A stretch of DNA of 25,184 nucleotides, taken from the NCBI RefSeq assembly GCF_015056685.1, contig NZ_SVFW01000052.1, positions 1 to 25,184 on the forward strand. The letters are read 5' to 3'. The notes beneath the pieces are model-generated. The model made no database searches. It was not told the DNA's origin and was given only the letters and a program-made list of their open reading frames with translations. Origin of the DNA: Butyrivibrio sp. Its GTDB lineage: Bacteria; Bacillota; Clostridia; Lachnospirales; Lachnospiraceae. The translations under genes were made by a program, and so were the position numbers. Every line of letters begins with the position of its first letter. Position 1 is the stretch's first letter. Below are positions 1 to 8,902 of this stretch, piece by piece.

Positions 1-2081
1 TTCTGGATACGTGCAAGGTCATAAAGCTGCTCACAGATCATGTTTGTGTTCTCTCCATCTTCGTGTTCCATTACGTACTGAACAAGAGGATGATTTGCAT
101 TTAGGATAAGTGTCTGGCCTTCGTTACCAAAGTCACCCATGCTCATTCCGTTCATGGCATACATCTTCATCATCTCTGCCATACGTCTTGATTCTTCTGA
201 TACTGTAAGCATAGAAGACATCTTCTTATCTTTAAGCTTTTCAAGCTTGATTGTGAGCTTATCATTCTTAAGAGCCTTTTTGATCTTCTCTGAAAGCTCT
301 TTTTCCTTCTCTTCGAGTTCAGCTGCTGCCTTCTTGGAAGTCTTGGACTTAAATGTATCTGTAAGGTCTGCGTCGATTCTTGCAAACTTGATGCCTTCAT
401 TCTTAGCCTCGAGCTGCTGCATGAAAGGAACATCGATGTTGTGGTTCATGATGAAAGCTTCCATCTTCTGAGCCTTGAACATCTTGATGTACTGACTCTG
501 CTGCTGTTCATCAGTTACATAGTAGATTGTACGAGGTTCTTTTTCTTTGTTATCATCAGCCGTCTGATTCGTCGAATTGTCTGCGCCATTCTGGCTTGAC
601 TTTTCGGAATCATTGGAACCGGTCTTTGGTGCCTCATCAACAACCTCTGCCTCAACCTTTTTGCCGTTCTCATCGACAGCTTCTTCCTTGGCTGCTGCCT
701 CTTCGGCTTCCTTGTTGATCTGAAGAGCTTCAGGTGTTGTGAGATACTTGCCATCGAGGTTCTTAAAGAGGATGTAATCTGTCATCTTCTCGCAGAACTT
801 GTCATCACGAAGGCATCCGTATTTAATGAATGGGCTGATGTCATCCCAGTACTTGTCATAATTCTCTTTATCTGTCTTACAAAGACCTGCAAGCTTCTCC
901 GCAACCTTCTTTGAAATGTACTCAGAAATCTTCTTAACAAATCCATCGTTCTGAAGAGCACTTCTAGAAACGTTAAGAGGAAGGTCAGGACAATCAATAA
1001 CACCCTTAAGGAGCATTAAGTACTCAGGAATAACTTCCTTGATGTTATCAGCTATAAATACCTGGTTGTTGTAAAGCTTTATTGTTCCCTCGATTGACTC
1101 AAACTCCATGTTGATCTTAGGGAAGTAAAGAATACCCTTTAAGTTGAAAGGATAATCCATGTTGAGGTGGATCCAGAATAAAGGCTCCTTGTAGTCACGG
1201 AATACTTTTCTATAGAATTCCTTGTACTCCTCATCTGTACAATCCTTAGGTGTCTTAGCCCAAAGAGGATGTGTATCATTAAGAAGCTGTGGTCTTCTCT
1301 TTATCTTAAGCTTCTTCTCCTCTTCCTTTTTCTCATCCTTATTTTCGCCATCTGCCTTGGTCTCATCTTTCTTTTCAGGCTCAACGACTTCTATAACCAC
1401 ATCAGAATCAAGTTTTTCTGATTCTTTGATTGTCTCAGTTCCCTCTTCATTTTCCTTTGAAAGATAAATCTCATAAGGCATGAATGAGCAATATTTCTCA
1501 ATTACTTCTCTAGCCTTGTACTCATTGCAGAACTCAAGGCAGTCCTCAGATAGGTGAAGAGTGATTGTTGTTCCTACCTCTTTTTTGTCACCATCTGACA
1601 TCTCAAAATCTGAACCGCCATCACATGTCCAGTGAACAGAAGCAGCATCAGACTTATAAGAAAGTGTATCGATATCTACAGAATCAGATACCATGAATGT
1701 TGAGTAAAAACCAAGTCCGAAATGACCGATAATCTGGTCTGCGTTAGCCTTATCCTTGTACTTGTTAAGGAAGTCAGTAGCACCTGAAAAAGCTACCTGG
1801 TTGATGTATTCCTCAACCTCTTCAGCAGTCATACCAATACCATTATCAGTGATCTTGATAGTCTTTTCCTTATCGTTGAGTACAACATCTACACGAGGTT
1901 TAAATCCATCAGGAAGAGTGTACTCTCCCATCATATCCATCTTGCGGATCTTTGTGATAGCATCACACGCATTTGAAATTACTTCTCTGTAAAAAATATC
2001 ATGATCCGAATAAAGCCATTTCTTAATTATCGGAAACATGTTTTCGCTGTTAATAGAAAGATTACCTTTTTTTGAAGCCAT
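1..2081 (-). CDS. htpG: HtpG, Hsp90-family molecular chaperone (3' end cut by window edge)
   Basis: ATP-dependent cytosolic chaperone. I translated it from the ATG at 2081, which has an AAGGAGTG ribosome site at 2088-2095. About 693 residues are visible; the reading frame runs off the left edge near the end of the C-terminal dimerisation domain, so probably only a few dozen residues are missing. The N-terminal GHKL ATPase motifs are present: EVISNACDA, DNGIGM and the lid/glycine motif HFGLGFYSTF. The middle domain has SRSALQ. Two hydrophilic insertions stand out: a Lys/Glu-rich linker at about residues 209-262 between the N and middle domains, and a second acidic Ser/Asn/Asp-rich stretch at about 454-514. 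Many bacterial HtpG proteins lack such a charged linker. A CIRCE operator and sigma-A-like promoter upstream point to HrcA control. Confidence 0.97.
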   Translation of the reverse strand, partial: MASKKGNLSINSENMFPIIKKWLYSDHDIFYREVISNACDAITKIRKMDMMGEYTLPDGFKPRVDVVLNDKEKTIKITDNGIGMTAEEVEEYINQVAFSGATDFLNKYKDKANADQIIGHFGLGFYSTFMVSDSVDIDTLSYKSDAASVHWTCDGGSDFEMSDGDKKEVGTTITLHLSEDCLEFCNEYKAREVIEKYCSFMPYEIYLSKENEEGTETIKESEKLDSDVVIEVVEPEKKDETKADGENKDEKKEEEKKLKIKRRPQLLNDTHPLWAKTPKDCTDEEYKEFYRKVFRDYKEPLFWIHLNMDYPFNLKGILYFPKINMEFESIEGTIKLYNNQVFIADNIKEVIPEYLMLLKGVIDCPDLPLNVSRSALQNDGFVKKISEYISKKVAEKLAGLCKTDKENYDKYWDDISPFIKYGCLRDDKFCEKMTDYILFKNLDGKYLTTPEALQINKEAEEAAAKEEAVDENGKKVEAEVVDEAPKTGSNDSEKSSQNGADNSTNQTADDNKEKEPRTIYYVTDEQQQSQYIKMFKAQKMEAFIMNHNIDVPFMQQLEAKNEGIKFARIDADLTDTFKSKTSKKAAAELEEKEKELSEKIKKALKNDKLTIKLEKLKDKKMSSMLTVSEESRRMAEMMKMYAMNGMSMGDFGNEGQTLILNANHPLVQYVMEHEDGENTNMICEQLYDLARIQ

Positions 2082-2133
2082 AATTCTCACTCCTTATAAA
2101 AATATTTAGCAGGTAAAAATCCCACCAAAAACT

Positions 2134-2162
2134 AGTTTAAGTCCGCTCAATACAAAAGTCAA
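2134..2162 (-). promoter_or_regulatory. Putative sigma-A promoter of htpG
   Basis: On the minus strand, a -35 box TTGACT (2157-2162) and a -10 box TAAACT (2134-2139) are separated by exactly 17 bases. The -10 lies about 50 bases before the htpG start codon. The -35 starts 7 bases downstream of the CIRCE element, so HrcA bound there could block RNA polymerase. Confidence 0.7.
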
Positions 2163-2163
2163 T

Positions 2164-2196
2164 AAAAAATTAGCACTCATCTAATCAGAGTGCTAA
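2164..2196 (-). terminator. CIRCE hairpin followed by a T-run; probable terminator of the fatty-acid operon
   Basis: Read on the minus strand, the CIRCE arms form a perfect 9-bp stem with a 9-nt loop. The stem starts 4 bases after the stop codon of the acyl-CoA synthetase gene and is followed at once by six Ts (2169-2164). That is the layout of an intrinsic terminator, although the stem is AT-rich and may be leaky. Confidence 0.5.
2170..2196 (-). promoter_or_regulatory. CIRCE element (HrcA operator)
   Basis: The sequence is a perfect 9-9-9 inverted repeat, TTAGCACTC-N9-GAGTGCTAA, identical to the CIRCE consensus bound by the heat-shock repressor HrcA. It sits directly upstream of the htpG promoter. 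In Bacillus subtilis htpG is not in the HrcA regulon, so this is a lineage-dependent arrangement. Confidence 0.96.
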
Positions 2197-2200
2197 TAAC

Positions 2201-3841
2201 CTATTTTTTATAATCTTTTTTTCGGATCACTGACCTTAATATCTTTCCGTTAGCATTATGTGGAAGGCTCTCTTCAAACTTAATAAGCCTGGGATATTTG
2301 TAGATTGCAGTATTCTTCTTTACAAAATCCTGAAGTTCAACAGCAAGTCTGGTATTAGGAGAATAACCCTCGTTTAGAACAACACTGGCCTTTACAAGTG
2401 CTCCTCTTGTTTTGGAAGGATACCCTGTGACTGCGCACTCAAATACTGCCGGGTGGCGCATCAGTATGTCCTCTACTTCTGAAGGGCCGATCCTGTATCC
2501 ACTGGATTTGATCACATCGTCATTTCTTCCCACAAAGAAAAAGTGCCCTTCCTTGTCCCTAATAGCCATATCCTTGGTGTGATAGATTCCGCCGTCCCAT
2601 ACCTCTTTGTATCCATCCTCTGCACAAAGATATCCAGCAAACACACCAGCAGGTCTCTTTCCGTCCTTTGGAGCTATAACGATCTCACCCTCTGTGCCGT
2701 CAGGGACAGGATTGTTGTTTTCATCCACAAGCTCAATATGATAAAGAGGTGATGCAAGCCCTATGCTTCCCGGGACCTGCTGCCCATCAACAGTAGTACA
2801 GGTCAAAAGCGCTGTCTCAGTCTGCCCAAATCCCTCTCTAACTGTAAGTCCCGTCATATCTGTAAACTTCTTTGATACCTCCTTGGGCATGGACTCACCT
2901 GCAGTTGTGACATAATGCAGATTCTCAAGATTATACTTTTTTAAATTCTCCAGAACCAGGTACTTATAAATGGTAGGCGGTGCACAAAACGTGTTAACCT
3001 TCTCTTCTTCAAGAAGCCTTAGCATGTCTCCCGCATAAAACTGTTCATAGTCATAGACCATGATTGCCGCTCCCAAAAGCCACTGACCGTAGAGTTTTCC
3101 CCAGGCAGTCTTGGCCCAGCCGGAATCCGCAACAGTAAGATGAAGCCACTTTTCTCTGACGCCATGCCAGTTTTTGGCAGTAAAAATATGGGCCAATGGA
3201 TAAGAATAGTCGTGAATAACTGCCTTTGGCGCCCCATTTGTTCCTGAAGTAAAATAGTAAAGCATAGGATCAGTGACCTTCGTTGTCACCCGGTCAAAAG
3301 AACTTTCTCCACTTTCAAGTATCTGATCAAAGCTCTTTTTATCCTTGTAAGCATCCCCAACAACTATCTGACATGTCAAAAGACCTGCTATTGCACTTTC
3401 CACCTTGCTGCAGATATCATCAGAATTTACGCATATTACAGCCTTTGCCCCTGAAAGACGCACTCTCTCCCTGATATCCTCAGCAGAAACCATATGTGAT
3501 GTAGGCACAGCTACCGCTCCAAGCTTGTGAAGAGCCAAAATGCTTATCCAGAACTCATATCGTCTTTTAAGAAGCAGCAAAACGCTGTCACCTCTCCCGA
3601 TGCCGAGACTTTTTAGTCCATTTGCAGCCTTATTGGAGAGCACCTGCATATTTCTAAACGAAAACCGCGTTTTCCTGCCATCAGCAGTCTTGTGTAAAAG
3701 AGCCAGCTGGTCTGGCACTTCTTTGGCAAACCTATCCATAACATCATAGGCAAAATTGAAATCATCGCCGTATGTAAGCTTAATATCAGTGATTTTTCCA
3801 CTGTCATCAATTATTTCTTTATAGTAATCCTCATAGATCAT
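2201..3841 (-). CDS. AMP-forming acyl-CoA/acetyl-CoA synthetase-like protein
   Basis: ANL-superfamily adenylating enzyme of 546 residues, expected to activate a carboxylic acid with ATP and load it onto CoA. Visible motifs: the P-loop-like YYFTSGTNGAPKAV (195-208), GFGQTETALL (338-346), the hinge region GRNDDVIKSSGYRIGPSEVE (438-457) and the C-terminal NANGKILR with the adenylation lysine K533. Overall character is closest to medium-chain acyl-CoA synthetases and acetyl-CoA synthetase-like proteins. I chose the ATG at 3841 because AGGGGA precedes it and overlaps the accA stop; longer in-frame starts lie inside accA. It is the last gene of the fatty-acid operon. The substrate (acetate, branched or medium-chain acid) cannot be read from sequence. 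Confidence 0.9.
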   Translation of the reverse strand: MIYEDYYKEIIDDSGKITDIKLTYGDDFNFAYDVMDRFAKEVPDQLALLHKTADGRKTRFSFRNMQVLSNKAANGLKSLGIGRGDSVLLLLKRRYEFWISILALHKLGAVAVPTSHMVSAEDIRERVRLSGAKAVICVNSDDICSKVESAIAGLLTCQIVVGDAYKDKKSFDQILESGESSFDRVTTKVTDPMLYYFTSGTNGAPKAVIHDYSYPLAHIFTAKNWHGVREKWLHLTVADSGWAKTAWGKLYGQWLLGAAIMVYDYEQFYAGDMLRLLEEEKVNTFCAPPTIYKYLVLENLKKYNLENLHYVTTAGESMPKEVSKKFTDMTGLTVREGFGQTETALLTCTTVDGQQVPGSIGLASPLYHIELVDENNNPVPDGTEGEIVIAPKDGKRPAGVFAGYLCAEDGYKEVWDGGIYHTKDMAIRDKEGHFFFVGRNDDVIKSSGYRIGPSEVEDILMRHPAVFECAVTGYPSKTRGALVKASVVLNEGYSPNTRLAVELQDFVKKNTAIYKYPRLIKFEESLPHNANGKILRSVIRKKDYKK

Positions 3842-3851
3842 GGTATTTCCC

Positions 3852-4607
3852 CTAGTAACCCACTTTCCTAAACTTTTCATAGCGCTTATCAACAAGGTCT
3901 TCTGCAGGTATTTCCTTTAAATTCCTCAGCTCTTTTGCAATTTCTTTTAAAAGATCACCGACCCTTTCACTGCTGCACACCTTGTCCACAAGCCCCAGTT
4001 CATAGAGCCTTTTTGCTGTAAGTCCAAGGGCTTTGGCCGCTACATCTGCTTTTTCCGTAGTTTTCCACAATATGTTGGCGCAGCTTTCAGGAGAAACCAC
4101 ACTAAAATAGGCATCCTCCATTATCCAGATCCTGTCAGCATGGCTAAGAGCAAGTGCTCCACCGCTTCCGCCTTCTCCTATGACAACTGATAATATGGGG
4201 GTTTTAAGATCAGACATTTCAAAAAGACTTTGGGCGATTGCCCTTCCCTGGCCCCTTTCCTCCGCATCAATGCCGCAATAGGCACCGGCGGTATCAACAA
4301 AACAGACAACGGGCCTTTTAAACTTCTCTGCCTGCTTCATCAGCCTTAGAGCTTTCCTGTATCCTTCAGGCATGGCACTGCCGAAGTTATGTTCAATACG
4401 CTCTTTGGTATCTTTGCCCTTTTCAATTCCTACTACCGTGACCGGAATTCCATCAATTCTTCCAATCCCGGCTATTATTGCCCTGTCGTCCCCAAAAAGC
4501 CTGTCTCCGTGAAATTCCACAAAGTCTTTTACCAAAGCTTTTATGTAGTCGCTTGCAGTCAGGCGCCCCTCAGATCTGGCGCCCTTAACAATCTCGTAAT
4601 CTTCCAT
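3852..4607 (-). CDS. accA: Acetyl-CoA carboxylase carboxyltransferase subunit alpha
   Basis: With AccD it transfers the carboxyl group from biotin to acetyl-CoA, giving malonyl-CoA. The 251-residue protein shows the crotonase-like carboxyltransferase core: DTAGAYCGIDAEERGQ, the glycine-rich GEGGSGGALAL and the SVVSPESCANILW stretch. It is shorter than the roughly 315-residue E. coli protein, mainly at the N-terminus, as is common in Clostridia. The ATG at 4607 follows AGAGGGAA and lies 20 bases after the accD stop. The downstream synthetase gene starts 10 bases after the accA stop, so translation is probably coupled. Confidence 0.97.
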   Translation of the reverse strand: MEDYEIVKGARSEGRLTASDYIKALVKDFVEFHGDRLFGDDRAIIAGIGRIDGIPVTVVGIEKGKDTKERIEHNFGSAMPEGYRKALRLMKQAEKFKRPVVCFVDTAGAYCGIDAEERGQGRAIAQSLFEMSDLKTPILSVVIGEGGSGGALALSHADRIWIMEDAYFSVVSPESCANILWKTTEKADVAAKALGLTAKRLYELGLVDKVCSSERVGDLLKEIAKELRNLKEIPAEDLVDKRYEKFRKVGY

Positions 4608-4627
4608 TTATTTGTTCCCTCTATGCC

Positions 4628-5461
4628 TTAAAATCCGTGAAGCTTTAAGATTCTCTCAAGATATTCCTTCTGCTCCTGTCTTGGCACTATCTCGTCGATA
4701 AAACCGCACTCCAGAACCCTTTCTGCCTTTTGAAAGCCATCTGGCAGCTTTTGGTTAAGAGTTTTTTCAATAACCCTCGGCCCTGCAAATCCCACTCTGG
4801 CTCCCGGTTCTGCAAGTGTTATGTCTCCAAGCATGGCAAAAGAGGCATCTACGCCCCCTGTCGTTGGATTGGTCAAAAGAACTATATAAAGGTTCCCAGC
4901 CTTGTCATGTCTTTTTACTGCGGCAGAAACTTTGGACATCTGCATTAGAGAAACCATGCCCTCCTGCATCCTTGCTCCTCCCGAAACGGTAACTCCAATA
5001 ACCGGAAGCCCTCGCCTTGTTGCATATTCAAAGAGCCTTGTTATCTTTTCACCTACAACTGCTCCCATGGACCCCATCATAAAATTACCATCCATGGCAA
5101 ATATGCAGACCCTGCTGCCGCCAATAGCCGCCTCGCCGCAGATCACCGCTTCTTTTTCACGGCTCTTTTCCTTTGCCGCAATGAGCTTATCCTCATACTC
5201 AGGGAAAGATAGGATATTCCTGGATTCCATATCCCTGTCCATCTCCACAAAGCTTCTTTTATCCGTGAGCATAAGGATCCTTCTGCGGGCTCTCACAGGA
5301 AAATAGTGTCCACACTCAGGGCAGATAAAAAAGTTTTTCCTGATCTTTGAAACTGACACCTGCTTTTGGCATTTCTTGCAGGTAATTTTCCTGCTCCTTG
5401 GCCTGTTATCTGTATTTTCAAGCTCATTATTAACTTTCAAAAATAAGCTTTTAAGCTCCAT
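4628..5461 (-). CDS. accD: Acetyl-CoA carboxylase carboxyltransferase subunit beta
   Basis: Partner of AccA in the carboxyltransferase heterotetramer. The 277-residue protein has the N-terminal zinc ribbon (C28, C31, C47, C50 in a CxxC-x15-CxxC arrangement), followed by the crotonase-like fold with SGGARMQEGMVSLMQMSK and NPTTGGVDASFAMLGD. In E. coli the zinc ribbon also binds nucleic acid. The start at 5461 is only 3 bases after the accC stop and has no strong ribosome site, so it likely depends on coupling to accC translation. Confidence 0.97.
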   Translation of the reverse strand: MELKSLFLKVNNELENTDNRPRSRKITCKKCQKQVSVSKIRKNFFICPECGHYFPVRARRRILMLTDKRSFVEMDRDMESRNILSFPEYEDKLIAAKEKSREKEAVICGEAAIGGSRVCIFAMDGNFMMGSMGAVVGEKITRLFEYATRRGLPVIGVTVSGGARMQEGMVSLMQMSKVSAAVKRHDKAGNLYIVLLTNPTTGGVDASFAMLGDITLAEPGARVGFAGPRVIEKTLNQKLPDGFQKAERVLECGFIDEIVPRQEQKEYLERILKLHGF

Positions 5462-5464
5462 ATC

Positions 5465-6793
5465 TTATAACACTTTCTGACAGATTCCTGTATCATAGTT
5501 TCCAACTACAAATCTGCCGTTTTCCATGAATTTCATGTGCATATCCCTGTTATTATCAACTCCAAGAAGCACAAACTCTGACAGAGCACTCTTCATCTTT
5601 CTGATAGCTCCATCCCTGGTATCTGAGCAGACAATAAGCTTTCCCAGCATGGAATCGTAGAAGGGGCTTACAGTGCAGCTCTGATAAAGAGCTGAATCAA
5701 ACCTTACATCCACTCCTCCCGGAATATGCAATAGCTCTACCTTTCCCGTGGAAGGCTTAAAATCCTTTGAGCTTTCTGCGCATATCCTGCACTCGATTGC
5801 ATGCCTATTACTTCCTATCTCCTCCTGCTTAAAAGGAAGCTCAACTCCCGCTGCCGTTCTTATCTGCCACTCAACAATGTCAATGCCGCACACCATCTCT
5901 GTCACAGAGTGCTCAACCTGGAGCCTTGTGTTCATCTCCATGAAGTAGAACTTATCGTCTTTTACCAGAAATTCCACTGTCCCCACAGTCACATAGCCAA
6001 CCTTTGCGGCAAGCCTTCTTGCGGCCTCGTGCATCTTAATACGCAGCTCCTCTGAAAGAACCGGAGCCGGGCACTCCTCAATAAGTTTCTGATTCTTCCT
6101 CTGAACTGAGCAGTCCCTGTCCCCAAGGATCAGAACTTTTCCCTTTTTATCCGCAATAATCTGAACCTCAACATGTTTTACATTTTCCAGATACTTTTCC
6201 ATGAACACGCCGTCATCGGCAAAAGAGCTCCGGGCTTCTTTTTTCACCTGCTCAAAAGCAGAAAGAATTTCTTTTTCCTCCCTGACAACTCTTATGCCCT
6301 TGCCACCGCCACCGGCTCTTGCCTTAAGGATAACCGGATATCCTATTTCTTTTGCCCAGTAAAGGACGTCACTACTGTCAGTGAGGATATCGCTCCCCGG
6401 AGTCACAGGAACATCTGCACTCTTTGCAATTTCCCTTGCAATCTCCTTTTGCCCCATATTACGCATAACTTCTTCACCGGGGCTAATTAGAACAATTCCG
6501 CTTTCCCTGCACTTTTTTGCAAATTCAGGGTTTTCTGATAACATTCCATAACCCGGGTGAATGGCCTCTGCCCCGGTCTTTTCTGCAACAGTCAGGATAA
6601 CATCCATGTTAAGATAGCTGTCTTTCACCAGCGCTCCGCCAATGCAATAGGCTTCATCTGCCATTTCCACATGAAGTGCATCATGGTCCGCCTTGGAATA
6701 AACAGCAACCGTCTCTATTCCCATTTCTTTGCAGGCTCTGATGACACGAACCGCCACCTCACCTCTATTGGCAATAAGAATCTTAGAAAACAT
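5465..6793 (-). CDS. accC: Biotin carboxylase subunit of acetyl-CoA carboxylase
   Basis: Carboxylates biotin on AccB using ATP and bicarbonate. The 442-residue ATP-grasp protein opens with FSKILIANRGEVAVRVIRA, has the glycine loop ARAGGGGKG (159-166) and the active-site stretch EMNTRLQVEHSVTE (285-298) that supplies the conserved Arg and Glu residues. The ATG at 6793 is chosen because GGGAGGT lies just upstream, inside the 3' end of fabZ. A longer in-frame extension upstream lies within fabZ and lacks family similarity. One base separates it from the fabZ stop. Confidence 0.98.
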   Translation of the reverse strand: MFSKILIANRGEVAVRVIRACKEMGIETVAVYSKADHDALHVEMADEAYCIGGALVKDSYLNMDVILTVAEKTGAEAIHPGYGMLSENPEFAKKCRESGIVLISPGEEVMRNMGQKEIAREIAKSADVPVTPGSDILTDSSDVLYWAKEIGYPVILKARAGGGGKGIRVVREEKEILSAFEQVKKEARSSFADDGVFMEKYLENVKHVEVQIIADKKGKVLILGDRDCSVQRKNQKLIEECPAPVLSEELRIKMHEAARRLAAKVGYVTVGTVEFLVKDDKFYFMEMNTRLQVEHSVTEMVCGIDIVEWQIRTAAGVELPFKQEEIGSNRHAIECRICAESSKDFKPSTGKVELLHIPGGVDVRFDSALYQSCTVSPFYDSMLGKLIVCSDTRDGAIRKMKSALSEFVLLGVDNNRDMHMKFMENGRFVVGNYDTGICQKVL

Positions 6794-6794
6794 G

Positions 6795-7229
6795 TCAGTT
6801 ACCTCCCTTTTCCACCAATATGGCAAAAGAAAAATCACCGCTCATACACTTTTTTCCATCCACTGTGAGTTCTCCATGGAGAAGGTACATAGGATGCGCA
6901 TCTCTTATAAGCTTTGTATCGATCCTTATGGTATCTCCAGGCTTTATCATTCCCCTGAACCGCACCTTATCAAGGCCTGTATACACAGGAGTTGCATCTT
7001 TACCCTTCATCTTTTCTTCAAACATGATGCAGGCGGACTGGGCCATCATCTCACACTGAATAACTCCCGGCACTATTGGATTCCCTGGGAAATGCCCCTG
7101 TAAAAAGAACTCATCTCCCCTTACCTTATAAAATCCTGTAGCTGACCCATCCTCATTCAGATACGCCTCATCCACAAGCAGCATTGGCTCCCTGTGGGGA
7201 AGTATCTTTTTTATCTCTTCTTTGTTCAT
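6795..7229 (-). CDS. fabZ: 3-hydroxyacyl-ACP dehydratase FabZ
   Basis: Removes water from 3-hydroxyacyl-ACP in the elongation cycle. The 144-residue hot-dog-fold protein has the signature GHFPGNPIVPGV, with catalytic H46, and the helix residue E60 in QCEMMAQ. The start at 7229 is preceded by AAGGTGG and lies 9 bases after the accB stop. No FabA or FabM is visible here, so how unsaturated fatty acids are made cannot be judged from this window. Confidence 0.97.
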   Translation of the reverse strand: MNKEEIKKILPHREPMLLVDEAYLNEDGSATGFYKVRGDEFFLQGHFPGNPIVPGVIQCEMMAQSACIMFEEKMKGKDATPVYTGLDKVRFRGMIKPGDTIRIDTKLIRDAHPMYLLHGELTVDGKKCMSGDFSFAILVEKGGN

Positions 7230-7238
7230 AAAACCACC

Positions 7239-7661
7239 TTACTCTATGACAAACAGGACCTGATCATACTCAACAAGGTCACCTTCATTTGCCAAAACTT
7301 TAGCCACAGTTCCGTCCACCGGGGACTTTACCTCATTGAGCATTTTCATAGCCTCCAAAGTGCACAAAACATCGCCCTTTGAAACCCTGTCTCCCTTTTT
7401 AAGTGCCTCTTTATCTCCAACACTTCCGTTAAAAACGCCAAGGAGAGGGGCCTTAACCTCAAAGCCGCTGACAGCTTTAGCTTCACCTGCTTCAGGTTCA
7501 TTTTTTACTTCATTTTTATTTGCCACAGGCTCTTTTTCCACATTTTCTGGTGACCTGGAATCTCTTTTCAACCTTAGAAAAAAATCTTTCTCTTGAACCT
7601 CAAGTTCTGATAAAGAGAGCCTTTCAAACATATCCTCATAATCTTTTAAAGAATTAGTCAT
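7239..7661 (-). CDS. accB: Biotin carboxyl carrier protein of acetyl-CoA carboxylase
   Basis: Carries biotin between AccC and the AccA/AccD carboxyltransferase. The 140-residue protein has the usual layout: a helical N-terminus (1-35), a charged flexible linker rich in Glu, Lys and Asn (36-65), and a biotinyl/lipoyl domain (about 68-140). The biotin site is K106 in EAMKM. The start at 7661 follows GAGGCGTAAGT, which overlaps the fabF stop; only 2 bases separate the two genes. Confidence 0.97.
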   Translation of the reverse strand: MTNSLKDYEDMFERLSLSELEVQEKDFFLRLKRDSRSPENVEKEPVANKNEVKNEPEAGEAKAVSGFEVKAPLLGVFNGSVGDKEALKKGDRVSKGDVLCTLEAMKMLNEVKSPVDGTVAKVLANEGDLVEYDQVLFVIE

Positions 7662-7663
7662 AC

Positions 7664-8902
7664 TTACGCCTCATAACGTTTAAATGCTATACAAGCATTA
7701 TGTCCACCAAATCCAAGGGATGTGCTGATCGCATATTCAATATCTGCACAAACGGCCTTATTTGCTGTATAGTCAAGGTCACACTCCTCATCTTTTTCCT
7801 TGTAGTTTATGGTTGGCGGAATTATTCCATCCTTAAGTGCAAGGACAGAAGCAATGGCTTCCACTGCACCTGTGGCTCCCATCATGTGCCCGGTCATGGA
7901 TTTGGTGGAACTTACATGGATGTCGTAAGCTCTTTTGCCAAAAACAGCCTTAATGGCCTTGGTCTCCATGGCATCGTTTAGATGAGTACCTGTGCCGTGG
8001 GCATTGATGTAGATCTCACTGTTCTCATCAATTTCGCCCTCTTTGACAACGCTCTTGATGGCCCTTATGGCTCCGCTCCCCTCCGGGTCCGGCGCTGTGA
8101 TGTGGTAGGCATCCGCAGTATTTCCATAGCCGATAACCTCAGCAAGAATATTGGCTCCTCTTGCCTTGGCGTGCTTATACTCCTCAAGGATAAGGATCCC
8201 CGCTCCTTCTCCCATAACAAAGCCGCCTCTTCTCTTGTCAAAAGGAAGACTTCCCTCATCAGGATTTTCTGCAAGATTGAGGGCCTGGCAGTTAATAAAT
8301 CCAGCCATTGCAAGCTCATTTATGGAAGCCTCGCTACCTCCTGTGATTATGGCATCTGCATAGCCGTGCTTGATTGCTCTGTAGGCCTCTCCTATGGTGT
8401 TAGTTGAGGTTGCACAGGCAGTAACAACAGGAAGTGTAGGTCCCTTTGCGCCGAACTTTATGGATATTGCTCCTGCTGCCATATTGCTGATCATCATTGG
8501 CACAAAGAAAGGTGATACCATGTCAGGACCTTTTTCTCTTAACTTATCCTGCTCTCTGATCGTAGAATTGATACCCCCAATTCCCGATCCTATATACACT
8601 CCAAAACGCTCACTATCAATCCCGTCCTCAAGTATCCTGCTCTGGGTCACAGCCTGTTTTGCTGCTGCCATTGCATACTGCATAAAAAGATCTGACTTTC
8701 TGATCTCCTGCATACTGTCATAGTATTCTTTTGGGTTAAAATCCTTGACCTCCGCATCAAGGCTCACCTTAAGGTTTGATGCATCAAATCTTTTTATCTT
8801 TCCTATTCCGCATACACCTTTTTTGAGGTTATCCCAAAAAGTATCCAGATCATTTCCTACAGGACTAATAACTCCCATTCCCGTTACAACTACTCTACAC
8901 AT
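7664..8902 (-). CDS. fabF: Beta-ketoacyl-ACP synthase II
   Basis: Condenses malonyl-ACP with acyl-ACP. The 412-residue thiolase-fold protein carries the catalytic triad C163 (VTACATSTNT), H302 (NAHGTGTHLND) and H339 (KSMTGHMMGATGA), matching C163-H303-H340 of E. coli FabF. An in-frame ATG at 8914 exists, but the GGAGGA site at 8907-8912 lies between the two and fits the ATG at 8902, giving the usual N-terminus MCRVVVTGMG. That ribosome site is made of the fabG codons for Asp-Gly-Gly, and the genes overlap by 8 bases. It is the only condensing enzyme here. Confidence 0.97.
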   Translation of the reverse strand: MCRVVVTGMGVISPVGNDLDTFWDNLKKGVCGIGKIKRFDASNLKVSLDAEVKDFNPKEYYDSMQEIRKSDLFMQYAMAAAKQAVTQSRILEDGIDSERFGVYIGSGIGGINSTIREQDKLREKGPDMVSPFFVPMMISNMAAGAISIKFGAKGPTLPVVTACATSTNTIGEAYRAIKHGYADAIITGGSEASINELAMAGFINCQALNLAENPDEGSLPFDKRRGGFVMGEGAGILILEEYKHAKARGANILAEVIGYGNTADAYHITAPDPEGSGAIRAIKSVVKEGEIDENSEIYINAHGTGTHLNDAMETKAIKAVFGKRAYDIHVSSTKSMTGHMMGATGAVEAIASVLALKDGIIPPTINYKEKDEECDLDYTANKAVCADIEYAISTSLGFGGHNACIAFKRYEA

